This document shows positions 51,465 through 58,778 of a stretch of DNA of 64,000 nt, piece after piece (position 1 is the stretch's first letter; every line of letters starts with the position of its first letter). Location of the stretch: positions 93,341 to 157,340 of the forward strand of contig NZ_CP051489.1 in assembly GCF_014490785.1 (NCBI RefSeq). Direction: 5' to 3'. The notes beneath the pieces were generated by a model. It did not search any database. It saw only the letters and a program-made list of their open reading frames with translations, and was not told where the DNA came from. The position numbers and the translations under genes were made by a program. Origin of the DNA: Kosakonia sp. SMBL-WEM22. GTDB taxonomy: Bacteria > Pseudomonadota > Gammaproteobacteria > Enterobacterales > Enterobacteriaceae.

Positions 51465-51869
51465 TTATCGAATAAAATGTACTTTGCTGCTCAGAATACC
51501 ATTTGTGATATCAAGTATTTCAGCTTTGACAGGAATGCTTCCTGGATGCCCTGAATGAAACTGAATCAGCCAGTAAACTATCATACTGAACAGCTGTTTA
51601 AGTTTGCTCCGGGAGACCTTAATGACCCTGCCAGCGGCTGAGGTTAAACTGTTTGCCATCACGGGCAGTACACCGATGATGCACTCCAGAGATCCATCAA
51701 GCACGCGTCCAAAGTATTGTCCCAGTTTCCCTGTCTGCGCTTCCGCCACATACTGGCTAAATTGTTCAGCCAGATCTTTGTTTCTGTTACGCATAAACCA
51801 TTGTTCAGTCATCCTGGATAGATCTTCGACATTTTTATCAAAATCGTGTCCGAACAGTTTATCAGTCAT
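51465..51869 (-). CDS. Hypothetical protein
   Basis: A 134-residue protein (MTDKLFGHDFDKNVEDLSRMTEQWFMRNRNKDLAEQFSQYVAEAQ...). It has an acidic helical N-terminus and a moderately hydrophobic middle (LDGSLECIIGVLPVMANSLTSAAGRVIKVSRSKLKQLF). No family is recognised. Divergent from the DeoR gene, with 128 bases between them. Confidence 0.55.
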   Translation of the reverse strand: MTDKLFGHDFDKNVEDLSRMTEQWFMRNRNKDLAEQFSQYVAEAQTGKLGQYFGRVLDGSLECIIGVLPVMANSLTSAAGRVIKVSRSKLKQLFSMIVYWLIQFHSGHPGSIPVKAEILDITNGILSSKVHFIR

Positions 51870-51964
51870 GTTTTCAACCTCAGATAATCAGCAGGAGTTT
51901 TACATACGCCGTCAGGTGATGCATGTATTATCATCTTACGTTAATATGCAGCCTTTTGATGTTT

Positions 51965-51986
51965 TGTGCAATATTGTGATGCTTTT
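51965..51986 (+). promoter_or_regulatory. Candidate regulon operator in front of the DeoR gene
   Basis: TGTGCAAT, four bases, TGATG, then C/T and TTT. The same arrangement recurs at 53710-53731 and 55849-55870, before the other two units of the module. A second TGATGTTTT lies 20 bases upstream, giving a direct repeat typical of DeoR-family sites. It sits between -40 and -12 of the start codon, so binding would repress. Confidence 0.5.
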
Positions 51987-51997
51987 GGAGATAACTA

Positions 51998-52762
51998 GTG
52001 AGTGATTATGATGCTTTTCCGGAGCAGCGTCAGACCCTCATCCAGAAAATACTGGAGGAGTCGGGCAGGGTCGTCGGCGCTGATGTCGCACGTCAGTTGG
52101 GTGTGTCTGAACACACCATACGCAGGGATTTGCAGGAGTTGGCCAGGCGCGGAATATGTAAAAAGGTGTATGGCGGAGCCGTAAGCCAGTTTAAACAGTC
52201 CGCAAGCTTTGACATCCGGATCTCTCAGAATATCCAGGAGAAGTCCGGGGTGGCGCAGTATTGCGCAGATCTTATCAGGCCGGGCACCTGCATTTTTATC
52301 GATGCGGGATCCACCTATCTGTCAATGGCAGGATTTATCCCGCCACAGATGGAGCTTACTGTCGTAACAAACTCTCCCCAGATAGCTGCCGCACTCAGTG
52401 GCCGCACACAGGGTGAACTTATTCTTCTGGGAGGAAAGGTATACCCACAGACAGGCAGCGTACTGGGTACCGGCCCAATAAATCAGGTCAGGGACATGCT
52501 TTTTGACCAGGTATTTATCGGTGTATGTGGCCTTGATCCTGAGGCCGGTCTGACAGCAGTCTATTATGAGGATGCCTGCTTCAAAAAAGAGGTCCTCAGC
52601 CAGGCTAATGAGGTTGTGGCTGCAGTCATAGCAGACAAGATGCCGCAGATAGCAAGGTATAAAGTGGCGCCATGTGAAGCCATTGATATCGTGGTGGTCA
52701 GCAGTCTGACAAATACGGAGTCCTTTTCTCGTACTGATGTGCAGTTGCGGGTTGCTGAATAA
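51998..52762 (+). CDS. DeoR-family transcriptional regulator
   Basis: A 254-residue regulator with an N-terminal HTH (residues about 8-60: RQTLIQKILEESGRVVGADVARQLGVSEHTIRRDLQELARRG). The DeoR sugar-phosphate sensing domain follows (FIDAGSTYLSMAGF, TNSPQIAAAL, ILLGGKVYPQTGSVLG, DQVFIGVCGLDPEAGLTAVYYEDACFKKEVL). It starts with GTG at 51998 after GGAG. It converges with the HAD phosphatase gene and is the likely repressor of the three genes to its right. Confidence 0.92.
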   Translation: MSDYDAFPEQRQTLIQKILEESGRVVGADVARQLGVSEHTIRRDLQELARRGICKKVYGGAVSQFKQSASFDIRISQNIQEKSGVAQYCADLIRPGTCIFIDAGSTYLSMAGFIPPQMELTVVTNSPQIAAALSGRTQGELILLGGKVYPQTGSVLGTGPINQVRDMLFDQVFIGVCGLDPEAGLTAVYYEDACFKKEVLSQANEVVAAVIADKMPQIARYKVAPCEAIDIVVVSSLTNTESFSRTDVQLRVAE

Positions 52763-52763
52763 T

Positions 52764-52794
52764 CCATCTCCTGGCGCTGATTGCCGGGAGATGG
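52764..52794. terminator. Hairpin between convergent DeoR and HAD genes
   Basis: Inverted repeat CCATCTCC / GGAGATGG, extended by partly paired TGGC/GCCG, in the 41-bp gap between two stop codons. There is no clear T-run, so termination strength is uncertain. Confidence 0.5.
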
Positions 52795-52803
52795 CAATAC
52801 TGC

Positions 52804-53604
52804 TCAGTTCTGCAGTGCCAGCAGACGCCTTACAGTTTCCAGCACGGCATTTTCGTCATTTGTTCCCGTGATGAAACGTGCCACGGCTTTCGTTTCTTCA
52901 AAGGCGTTGCGCATGGCAAAACTGTAGTTCGCTTCCGCCAGCAGTTCGATGTCATTGTGACCGTCCCCGAACGCCATGGTATGTTCTGCTGTGACATTAA
53001 GGAGCTGCTGTAGCTTCTGTACCGTGCTGCCTTTATGCACTCCGTATGCGGCGATATCGATCCATGCAGCTTCGGACACCACGATATAAACATCATCCTC
53101 AAAAGGACTGAGATGAGGCCGTGTTTGGGGACAGTTTCCTTCCTCGTCAAAGACAGTAATCTTCACAAAGTCACTGGATACCGTACTGAAATCGCTGGTT
53201 TCTGTCATCCGAGTGTATGAACGCCTGATTTTATCCTTCAGCCTTTTGGGAGTCTCACAGTGCACAATCGCGCCTCCCGGTGTGCAGGCAATGACGACAT
53301 GACTGTTGCTCACGCGCCTCAGGGTATTGATTATGGCCAGACCGAGGGTATTTTCAATAAGAGACTGAAAGACAAATTCACCGTTGTATTTGATGCGCGT
53401 TGCGCTGTCGCCCACTATCCAGAGATCCTTACTCTGCCCGGCAAAAAGTTCTTCCACCCTTTCGCACTGCTTGCCCGTGCAGGCCGCAAATTGAACGCCC
53501 TTTTCTGTCATCAATTGTTTGACTTCTGCAAACAGCTCTCTGTCATATTCGCCCTGGCTGTTAAGAAATGTGCCGTCAAGGTCAGTAATAATCAGTTTAA
53601 TCAA
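52804..53604 (-). CDS. HAD-family (Cof type) sugar-phosphate phosphatase
   Basis: A 266-residue phosphatase of the Cof/YbjI type. Motif I is IITDLDGTFLN (nucleophile Asp), motif II is FAACTGK, and motif IV is AFGDGHNDIELL. The frame extends to 53619, but AGGTGG at 5-6 bases before a TTG makes 53604 the likely start. Family members hydrolyse sugar phosphates or FMN. It is the last gene of the metabolic module, and in E. coli ybjI also lies beside an MFS gene (ybjJ). Confidence 0.88.
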   Translation of the reverse strand: MIKLIITDLDGTFLNSQGEYDRELFAEVKQLMTEKGVQFAACTGKQCERVEELFAGQSKDLWIVGDSATRIKYNGEFVFQSLIENTLGLAIINTLRRVSNSHVVIACTPGGAIVHCETPKRLKDKIRRSYTRMTETSDFSTVSSDFVKITVFDEEGNCPQTRPHLSPFEDDVYIVVSEAAWIDIAAYGVHKGSTVQKLQQLLNVTAEHTMAFGDGHNDIELLAEANYSFAMRNAFEETKAVARFITGTNDENAVLETVRRLLALQN

Positions 53605-53709
53605 GTGTCCACCTCTCATAAAGTTAGCGATCAGCGAAGCTGCGGCTGAAGATATTCATTCGTTATGCGCAGAGCGCGATAGCAGGTAAGTTACCAATAC
53701 ATGCTCGAT

Positions 53710-53731
53710 TGTGCAATTTTATGATGTTTTA
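53710..53731 (+). promoter_or_regulatory. Candidate regulon operator in front of the HAD gene
   Basis: TGTGCAAT, four bases, TGATGTTTTA; best match to the site in front of the DeoR gene. About 105 bases upstream of the HAD start codon. Confidence 0.5.
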
Positions 53732-53790
53732 TGTGTGATTTGGGGCGTGCATTTTTCCTGTATCCAGACAGACTGCTGGAAAATACACAC

Positions 53791-53832
53791 ACTGCCCTGC
53801 ATAACCCCTTAAAAGGGGTCATACAGGGCAGT
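53791..53832. terminator. Large perfect hairpin between MFS and HAD genes
   Basis: Nested inverted repeats: outer ACTGCCCTG / CAGGGCAGT, inner ACCCCTT / AAGGGGT, spanning 42 bases. It lies 18 bases after the MFS stop on the minus strand. It probably ends or attenuates the MFS message and stabilises its 3' end, so the HAD gene may need its own promoter. Confidence 0.65.
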
Positions 53833-53849
53833 AAGGGCATTTCGCTGTA

Positions 53850-54986
53850 TCAGTATGATGCGCCAGGCTTAAGAAGCTGCCGGATACTGTAAGAAAGCAC
53901 CAGTGCCATGAAAAGCAGCGCGATAACGAAAATGAAACCGTGTTCAAGTGTGGAGTGATGGGCGATATACCCGATTATTGCGGGTCCGGCGAGCACGCCT
54001 ATATAGCCGAGCGTGGTGACTGCCGGCACTGCCACTGTCTGGGGCATGCTTTTTTGCCTGCCGGTCTGTGAAAACATGACCGGCACAATATTTGCGCACC
54101 CGATGCCAATGAGCAGATACCCCGTAAGCAGCAGCCATACAGGAGTGCTGCAGATGATAATGACAAAACCGGCCATCGCGGCAACTGCGCCAGCCAGAAC
54201 AACGGCAAGAGCTCCCAGACGCGCCACGATATAATCACCCGTCAGTCTTCCTGCCGTCATGGCGGTGGCAAACGCTGCAAACCCTAGACCTCCCAGTGAT
54301 TCTGCCACGTTACGGTTGTCCACGAGATACACAGCACTCCAGTCAAGTACCGTCCCCTCGGCCATGAAGATGATAAAGCAGATCAGACCCAGTATCAGCA
54401 CGGTACCTTTCGGCACAGCAAATGCCGGTCCTTCAGATGGGTTGGCATAAGGGAGGAGCTGCCTGAAACTGAGCAGGAGAAGCAGCAGGACGAGAGTAAT
54501 AAGCACAAGTGTGGAAGACAGAATGCTTAGGCCTGAAGAAAGAAAACCCGTCATGAGGCCGGCACCGGCAATCCCCCCAACGCTGTACATACCGTGAAAA
54601 CCAGACATAAGAGGCCGCTGCGCCTTTTTCTCCACCAGAATGGCCTGGACATTCATGGCACAGTCCGTCACACCGATACCGGTTCCGAAAACAAATAAGC
54701 TAATCCCCAGCAACAGAGGTGTACTGACGAAAGCAAGAAAAGGCATGGACAGCATGATGACAATGGCAGCAGCGATGATGACTCTTCTGCAACCATACCG
54801 TGTCGTCAGCATTCCCGTGACCGGCATGGCAGCCATCGCACCAAACCCCAGGCACAGTAGCAATGTCCCCAGCCCCCCCTCATTTACACTGGTATTAAAA
54901 CGTGCAAACGGCACGATAACAGCCCATGTCGCCGTCACCAGGCCGGCAACAAAGAAAATCGTCCTTGTTGCGGTTTTTTCATTCAT
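53850..54986 (-). CDS. MFS transporter (YbjJ/FucP-like)
   Basis: A 378-residue protein with about 12 membrane segments. Typical features: RFNTSVNEGGLGTLLLCLGFGAMAAMP at the start, TRYGCRRVIIAAA (motif A), FGTGIGVTDCAMNVQA, and MSGFHGMYSVGGIAGAG (motif typical of the YbjJ/FucP branch). The likely substrate is a sugar or polyol. It is 12 bases downstream of the monophosphatase gene, so the two are co-transcribed. Confidence 0.88.
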   Translation of the reverse strand: MNEKTATRTIFFVAGLVTATWAVIVPFARFNTSVNEGGLGTLLLCLGFGAMAAMPVTGMLTTRYGCRRVIIAAAIVIMLSMPFLAFVSTPLLLGISLFVFGTGIGVTDCAMNVQAILVEKKAQRPLMSGFHGMYSVGGIAGAGLMTGFLSSGLSILSSTLVLITLVLLLLLLSFRQLLPYANPSEGPAFAVPKGTVLILGLICFIIFMAEGTVLDWSAVYLVDNRNVAESLGGLGFAAFATAMTAGRLTGDYIVARLGALAVVLAGAVAAMAGFVIIICSTPVWLLLTGYLLIGIGCANIVPVMFSQTGRQKSMPQTVAVPAVTTLGYIGVLAGPAIIGYIAHHSTLEHGFIFVIALLFMALVLSYSIRQLLKPGASY

Positions 54987-54998
54987 TGTCGTCTTCCT

Positions 54999-55796
54999 TC
55001 ATCGCCCGTCATTCAGCACAGTAAGCACTTTTTCATGCAATGCGGCATTCGCACTGGCCACGATGGCCCCCCCTTTTTCTGCTCTTTCGCCCGTGAGTGT
55101 GGTGACAACACCACCGGCACTTTCAATAACGGGGATAAATGCAACGATGTCATGGGGCTGGAGAGAATATTCCACGCAGATATCAATATGACCGGCGGCA
55201 AGCATTGCCATGGCATAGCATTCACCGCCATAGCGTGTCATCAGGGTCTGCTCATGTAGTACCCCAAAGTGATTGCCTTCATAAAGCGCAACTGATTCCG
55301 GTGACGTGGTGTGCAGAATAGCCTGATGAAGTTCGCGGGTCTGCCGGGTTTTCATCATCTTTTTCCCGAAACGGCCGGCAAACCAGGACTGCTCTCCGTC
55401 CGACCAGAATCGGTCCCCGGTATAGGGTTGCGTCATCATGCCCATTACTGCTTTACCGTTCTGAAGTAAACCAATCAGGCATCCCCAGACAGGGAGCCCA
55501 CACAGGAATGGCCGTGTACCATCAATGGGATCTATTACCCACTGCAGATCACCCTGTCCGCTTTCACCGAATTCTTCCCCCAGGATAGCGTGCTCAGGAA
55601 AGCGCTCATTTATGATTTCACGTAAATGAAGTTCTGTTTCGCGATCAACACTGGTAACCGGATCGAAGCGAAACCCCTCCTTAGGTTTACTCTCAATATC
55701 AATCACATGTTCATTCAGATAACCCGCCAGAGTTCGTTTTTCTGCAGCATCGGCCAGTTCGTGAAGAAATGCAGTGGAGGGAAGTATCGTAGCCAT
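54999..55796 (-). CDS. Inositol-monophosphatase/histidinol-phosphatase-like enzyme
   Basis: A 265-residue Mg-dependent phosphatase of the IMPase fold. Metal ligands sit in ILGEEFG (Glu), WVIDPIDGTRPF (Asp-Asp) and SLQPHDIVAFIPVIESAGG (Asp); FDPVTSVDRETE is the N-terminal motif. The closest pattern is the HisN-type branch. First gene of the MFS operon. Together with the HAD enzyme it gives two phosphatases for one pathway. Substrate unknown. Confidence 0.9.
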   Translation of the reverse strand: MATILPSTAFLHELADAAEKRTLAGYLNEHVIDIESKPKEGFRFDPVTSVDRETELHLREIINERFPEHAILGEEFGESGQGDLQWVIDPIDGTRPFLCGLPVWGCLIGLLQNGKAVMGMMTQPYTGDRFWSDGEQSWFAGRFGKKMMKTRQTRELHQAILHTTSPESVALYEGNHFGVLHEQTLMTRYGGECYAMAMLAAGHIDICVEYSLQPHDIVAFIPVIESAGGVVTTLTGERAEKGGAIVASANAALHEKVLTVLNDGR

Positions 55797-56346
55797 AATC
55801 AGCCTTATAATGTGAGATTGTGATTGATAATGATTTATTTTGCTCCTTTATGCAATTTGTTGGATGTTTGCATTTGCAAAGTAAATACTCCATCAGCCTA
55901 TTACACTCGCCCCACCTGAATCGCCACGGGTTTAACAGACACCTCAGAGTCATTTAAGATGACTTACTCAGTCAGGGAAGTTGAGGTTTGACGATCCTCT
56001 TCGTGCCAAAAGCAGACATGAGTAGTTTCGACCAAGATATCTGTAATGTCTTTCCGAGTTCCTTCGCCGCATCATCAGGGCCCCATACAGCCTGAGGTGC
56101 GCGCAGTGGGAACACCAAAGCCGCAGCCCGGAGCCTGCGCAGGGACCGGGTGCCGGTGTTCAGCGAAGCAGCCCTTGCGGGGGACGGCTGTATGGCAGCG
56201 TCCTATGCGGGGAAGAAGAACCGGGAGACATCACGCCGGAAAGGAGGAAGATGGCGCAGCCCCGTCACGCAGGGCGTGACGGTCATCAGCGTGCCGGTGC
56301 AGCCGGCACAGTGAAGCGACCGGGCCGCAGGCCCGTGTAAGCGCAT
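55797..56346. other. Promoter region of the phosphatase operon, then GC-rich non-coding DNA
   Basis: The first 120 bases are AT-rich and carry the third candidate operator (55849-55870: TATGCAAT, then TTGTTG, ATGTTTG). A decayed palindrome copy lies at 55995-56017. From about 56045 to 56340 the DNA is GC-rich, with short inverted repeats (CGTCACGC/GCGTGACG). A short rightward open frame there has no recognisable product. No gene is supported. Confidence 0.5.
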
Positions 56347-56369
56347 AAAAAAACCCGCCGGAGCGGGTT
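56347..56369 (-). terminator. Terminator of the stbABC operon
   Basis: Reading leftward, ACCCGC-TCCGG-type stem (ACCCGC / GCGGGT, 56353-56368) is followed by seven T. It lies 20 bases past the stbC stop and is a standard intrinsic terminator. Confidence 0.85.
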
Positions 56370-56388
56370 CAGGGGAACAGGGGGTTTA

Positions 56389-56649
56389 TCACCGACGGGG
56401 CGGCTTTTCTTCGTCAAACGCCAGCAGGACGCCCACGATCACCATCAGGCCATAGATAATCTGCAGCCCCACCTTTGCGGCGACCGGCACAGTATCCAGG
56501 GCAACCAGCGGAATGATGAAGAGGATACTGGCCAGCAGAAAACCCCGGCCGGTTTTACGCATCCGGGCGTGCAGCTGCGGTTCCGGAACACCGGCCCGCC
56601 GCAGGGCTGTGACCGCAATCCCTTCAGCCTTCTGTTTTATCCTGCCCAT
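56389..56649 (-). CDS. stbC: StbC-like plasmid stability protein
   Basis: An 86-residue protein with a basic N-terminus (MGRIKQKAEGIAVTALRRAGV) and two membrane segments (FLLASILFIIPLVALDTV; VGLQIIYGLMVIVGVLLAF). Third gene of the stb operon, overlapping stbB by one base. Genes called stbC occur here in related plasmids; the role is not established. Confidence 0.7.
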   Translation of the reverse strand: MGRIKQKAEGIAVTALRRAGVPEPQLHARMRKTGRGFLLASILFIIPLVALDTVPVAAKVGLQIIYGLMVIVGVLLAFDEEKPPRR

Positions 56650-57047
56650 CAGTCCGTTCCTTTTTTCGTGATGCCAAACATACCCCTGGCATTTTCACGG
56701 GTTTCATCTTCCGGAGCCGCCGGTGCAGGCTGTACCCGGCGTGGTGCCACGGTCCGCTCGTCAGGACGGTGATTTTCAAGCCGTTTCATCTCAGCGGGAA
56801 ACACCGCCTGCATGAGCGTAACCATCTCGTCAAAAGTGGTGTGTTCAGTGAGGAACTCAGCCAGCATGTTCGGCAGCCGCGGATCCTGTTTGCGCAGCGC
56901 AAAGCCGGCCAGCAGTGCTGCACGCCAGACTTTCCCGCGCTCACCCTGTGGCAGCCTGTCTGTTTCTTCACACACGTAGCGCTCGGCTGCGTTGCTCTCA
57001 GGATTGAGGTAGAACAGGATCTTGCGTCGTGGGTCGGCTTTTTCCAT
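56649..57047 (-). CDS. stbB: StbB/ParR-like centromere-binding protein
   Basis: A 132-residue adaptor of the type II (ParM) partition system. MEKADPRRKILFYLNPESNAAERYV at the start is an RHH-like DNA-binding segment. A helical middle and a Pro-rich tail (RRVQPAPAAPEDE) end in NARGMFGITKKGTD, the kind of C-terminus that contacts ParM filaments. Two bases separate it from stbA. Confidence 0.85.
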   Translation of the reverse strand: MEKADPRRKILFYLNPESNAAERYVCEETDRLPQGERGKVWRAALLAGFALRKQDPRLPNMLAEFLTEHTTFDEMVTLMQAVFPAEMKRLENHRPDERTVAPRRVQPAPAAPEDETRENARGMFGITKKGTD

Positions 57048-57049
57048 TT

Positions 57050-58012
57050 TTAACCAATCTCATGCATACCATTTACCAGGTCAAACTGCGTATTGTCGCT
57101 GATATAAAAGCGCTCCCCGCGTACACCACACTGTTTTCTGACCGCGTCAGCGATGAGCTCTGCACCGCCACCGATAACCATAACATGAGAATAGCCACTG
57201 AAGCTGCTGACAGCATCGGTCACGCGATTAATCAGGCGGTTCTGCGAGTCCTGAAGCGCGGCAGTGACCAGCTCAAGACGTGACGTATCATTCACGCGCC
57301 GGCGGAGGAAGTCGCTGTCATTCCGGTGGATGATGATCTCATCCGCGAGATAACTGCTGCTGCGGGTACCGGCAACTGCCAGCGCGGCCTGCACCTCACG
57401 GGTCATCAGGGACACGCCCAGCTGGGGATTGCCGTAAATACGTGAAATACCGCGCATGCGGGCCATAACGTGTGAGATATCAAGCGTGGTGCCCCCCAGA
57501 TCGATAATCAGCAGGGAATCCAGCTCATCCATATCCCGTACAATCCGGTAGCCGGCCGGGATGGACTCCGGCATCACCTGCACACTCCGGACAGTGAAGG
57601 TGCGGCCCCCGTTCAGCGTCAGCGGGCGCATCAGGCTCGCTTCCTTGCGACGGATATTTTCGGCTGAGGGCTGGTTGTCACGGTCATAAAATTCTGCCAG
57701 CGGAAGGGTCACCACGATATCCACGTCACAGGGCTCCACGCCGGTCTGCAGCAGCGCATGGTGTACCGCCACAACATTCACGTCGCTGTATTGCCAGCCC
57801 ACGCTTGTGGTGATGATGGCATCCGGGCTGATCGGATCGAAGCTGTAGTGCTCCCCGTTCAGGGCGTAGTTATACACGGTGTTACTGCCGAAGGCGACCG
57901 ACCATTCGCGCTTGAAGCTGTTCGGACTGATCGCCGTGCGCACCTCGCCTTCGTCTTCGTCTTCCCACAGAACCTTGATGTTGGTCGAGCCGTCGTCCAC
58001 ATAGAATTTCAT
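57050..58012 (-). CDS. stbA: StbA/ParM actin-like partition ATPase
   Basis: A 320-residue actin-like protein that forms filaments pushing plasmid copies apart. It starts MKFYVDDGSTNIKVLW (phosphate 1 loop). LLIIDLGGTTLDIS is phosphate 2, and HVMVIGGGAELIADAV is the adenosine motif. The ATG at 58012 is chosen because it gives the family start. It is preceded by a repeat array that is its centromere and promoter. Confidence 0.94.
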   Translation of the reverse strand: MKFYVDDGSTNIKVLWEDEDEGEVRTAISPNSFKREWSVAFGSNTVYNYALNGEHYSFDPISPDAIITTSVGWQYSDVNVVAVHHALLQTGVEPCDVDIVVTLPLAEFYDRDNQPSAENIRRKEASLMRPLTLNGGRTFTVRSVQVMPESIPAGYRIVRDMDELDSLLIIDLGGTTLDISHVMARMRGISRIYGNPQLGVSLMTREVQAALAVAGTRSSSYLADEIIIHRNDSDFLRRRVNDTSRLELVTAALQDSQNRLINRVTDAVSSFSGYSHVMVIGGGAELIADAVRKQCGVRGERFYISDNTQFDLVNGMHEIG

Positions 58013-58036
58013 GCCGTTTCTCCGGATAACTTTAAG

Positions 58037-58135
58037 TGATAAATAAGAGATAAATAAGAGAATAATAAGGATTCTATTGCAATATCCGGGCACATTACAA
58101 GAACTATAAGAGACAAATAAGAGATAAATAATAGC
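58037..58135. promoter_or_regulatory. parC-type centromere and stb promoter
   Basis: Two clusters of an ATAAATAAGAG repeat (58038-58070 and 58105-58135) flank a promoter reading leftward: TTGTAA, 18 bases, TAGAAT. R1 parC has the same plan, repeat clusters on both sides of the parM promoter. StbB should bind the repeats, pairing plasmids and repressing the operon. Confidence 0.8.
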
Positions 58136-58293
58136 AAATCAAGAGAAGAGCATAAAGAAGTATCAGGTTCTTGCCGGAGCGGCGTGATGACCACATGCTG
58201 ACGCGACTCCCGGTCTTTTTTCTGTATACCTGCCAGGCAGTTGCCTTTTTCGCTGCCCTTTATCCTTGCTTCTTCCGGAAATCTGTAAATATA

Positions 58294-58309
58294 CTGTTTA
58301 TACATACAG
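58294..58309 (+). promoter_or_regulatory. LexA box of umuDC
   Basis: CTGT, eight bases (TTATACAT), ACAG: a perfect match to the LexA consensus, 35 bases before the umuD start codon. The operon should be SOS-induced. Confidence 0.9.
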
Positions 58310-58343
58310 TAAACTAACAACAAGGGGTGGAGTTATAAACCTC

Positions 58344-58778
58344 ATGATGCTGACCCCGACCGAAAGCGCGCAGGCTCTGGCTCTGCCGCTGTTTCTGGAG
58401 ATGGTGCCGTGTGGTTTTCCGCCTCCCGCCCAGGACTATGTGGAAAAGGAGCTGGATCTCAATGAGTACTGCATCAGACACCGCAGCGCGACCTACTATC
58501 TGCGCGCCCACGGCGACAGCATGCGGGACGGTTTCCTCTTTAACGGGGACCTGCTGGTTGTCGACAGCGCCATGAAGCCGGAGCACGGCGATATCGTCGT
58601 GGCCGGTATGGGGGCCGAATTCACGGTAAAGCGGCTGCAGACACGGCCGAAACTGTGTCTGCAGCCCATGAACCCGGCTTTTCCGCCCATTTATCCCGAT
58701 CCGGATGAGCTCCAGATTTTCGGCGTGGTCACCCACATCATCCACCGCACCCGCGAGGTGATAAAATTTTTGGACTAG
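58344..58778 (+). CDS. umuD: UmuD-like SOS mutagenesis protein
   Basis: A 144-residue UmuD/MucA/ImpA-type protein. The self-cleavage site is PCGFP (Cys-Gly near residues 23-24), the catalytic Ser is in HGDSMRDG, and the catalytic Lys is in FTVKRL. GGAGTT lies before the ATG at 58344. After cleavage it activates the UmuC polymerase. The stop overlaps the start of umuC. Confidence 0.93.
   Translation: MMLTPTESAQALALPLFLEMVPCGFPPPAQDYVEKELDLNEYCIRHRSATYYLRAHGDSMRDGFLFNGDLLVVDSAMKPEHGDIVVAGMGAEFTVKRLQTRPKLCLQPMNPAFPPIYPDPDELQIFGVVTHIIHRTREVIKFLD

Noticed and set aside
56046..56279. Short rightward open frame upstream of the stb terminator
   Set aside because: Arg/Gly/Pro-rich composition without motifs, in DNA with inverted repeats; treated as non-coding.
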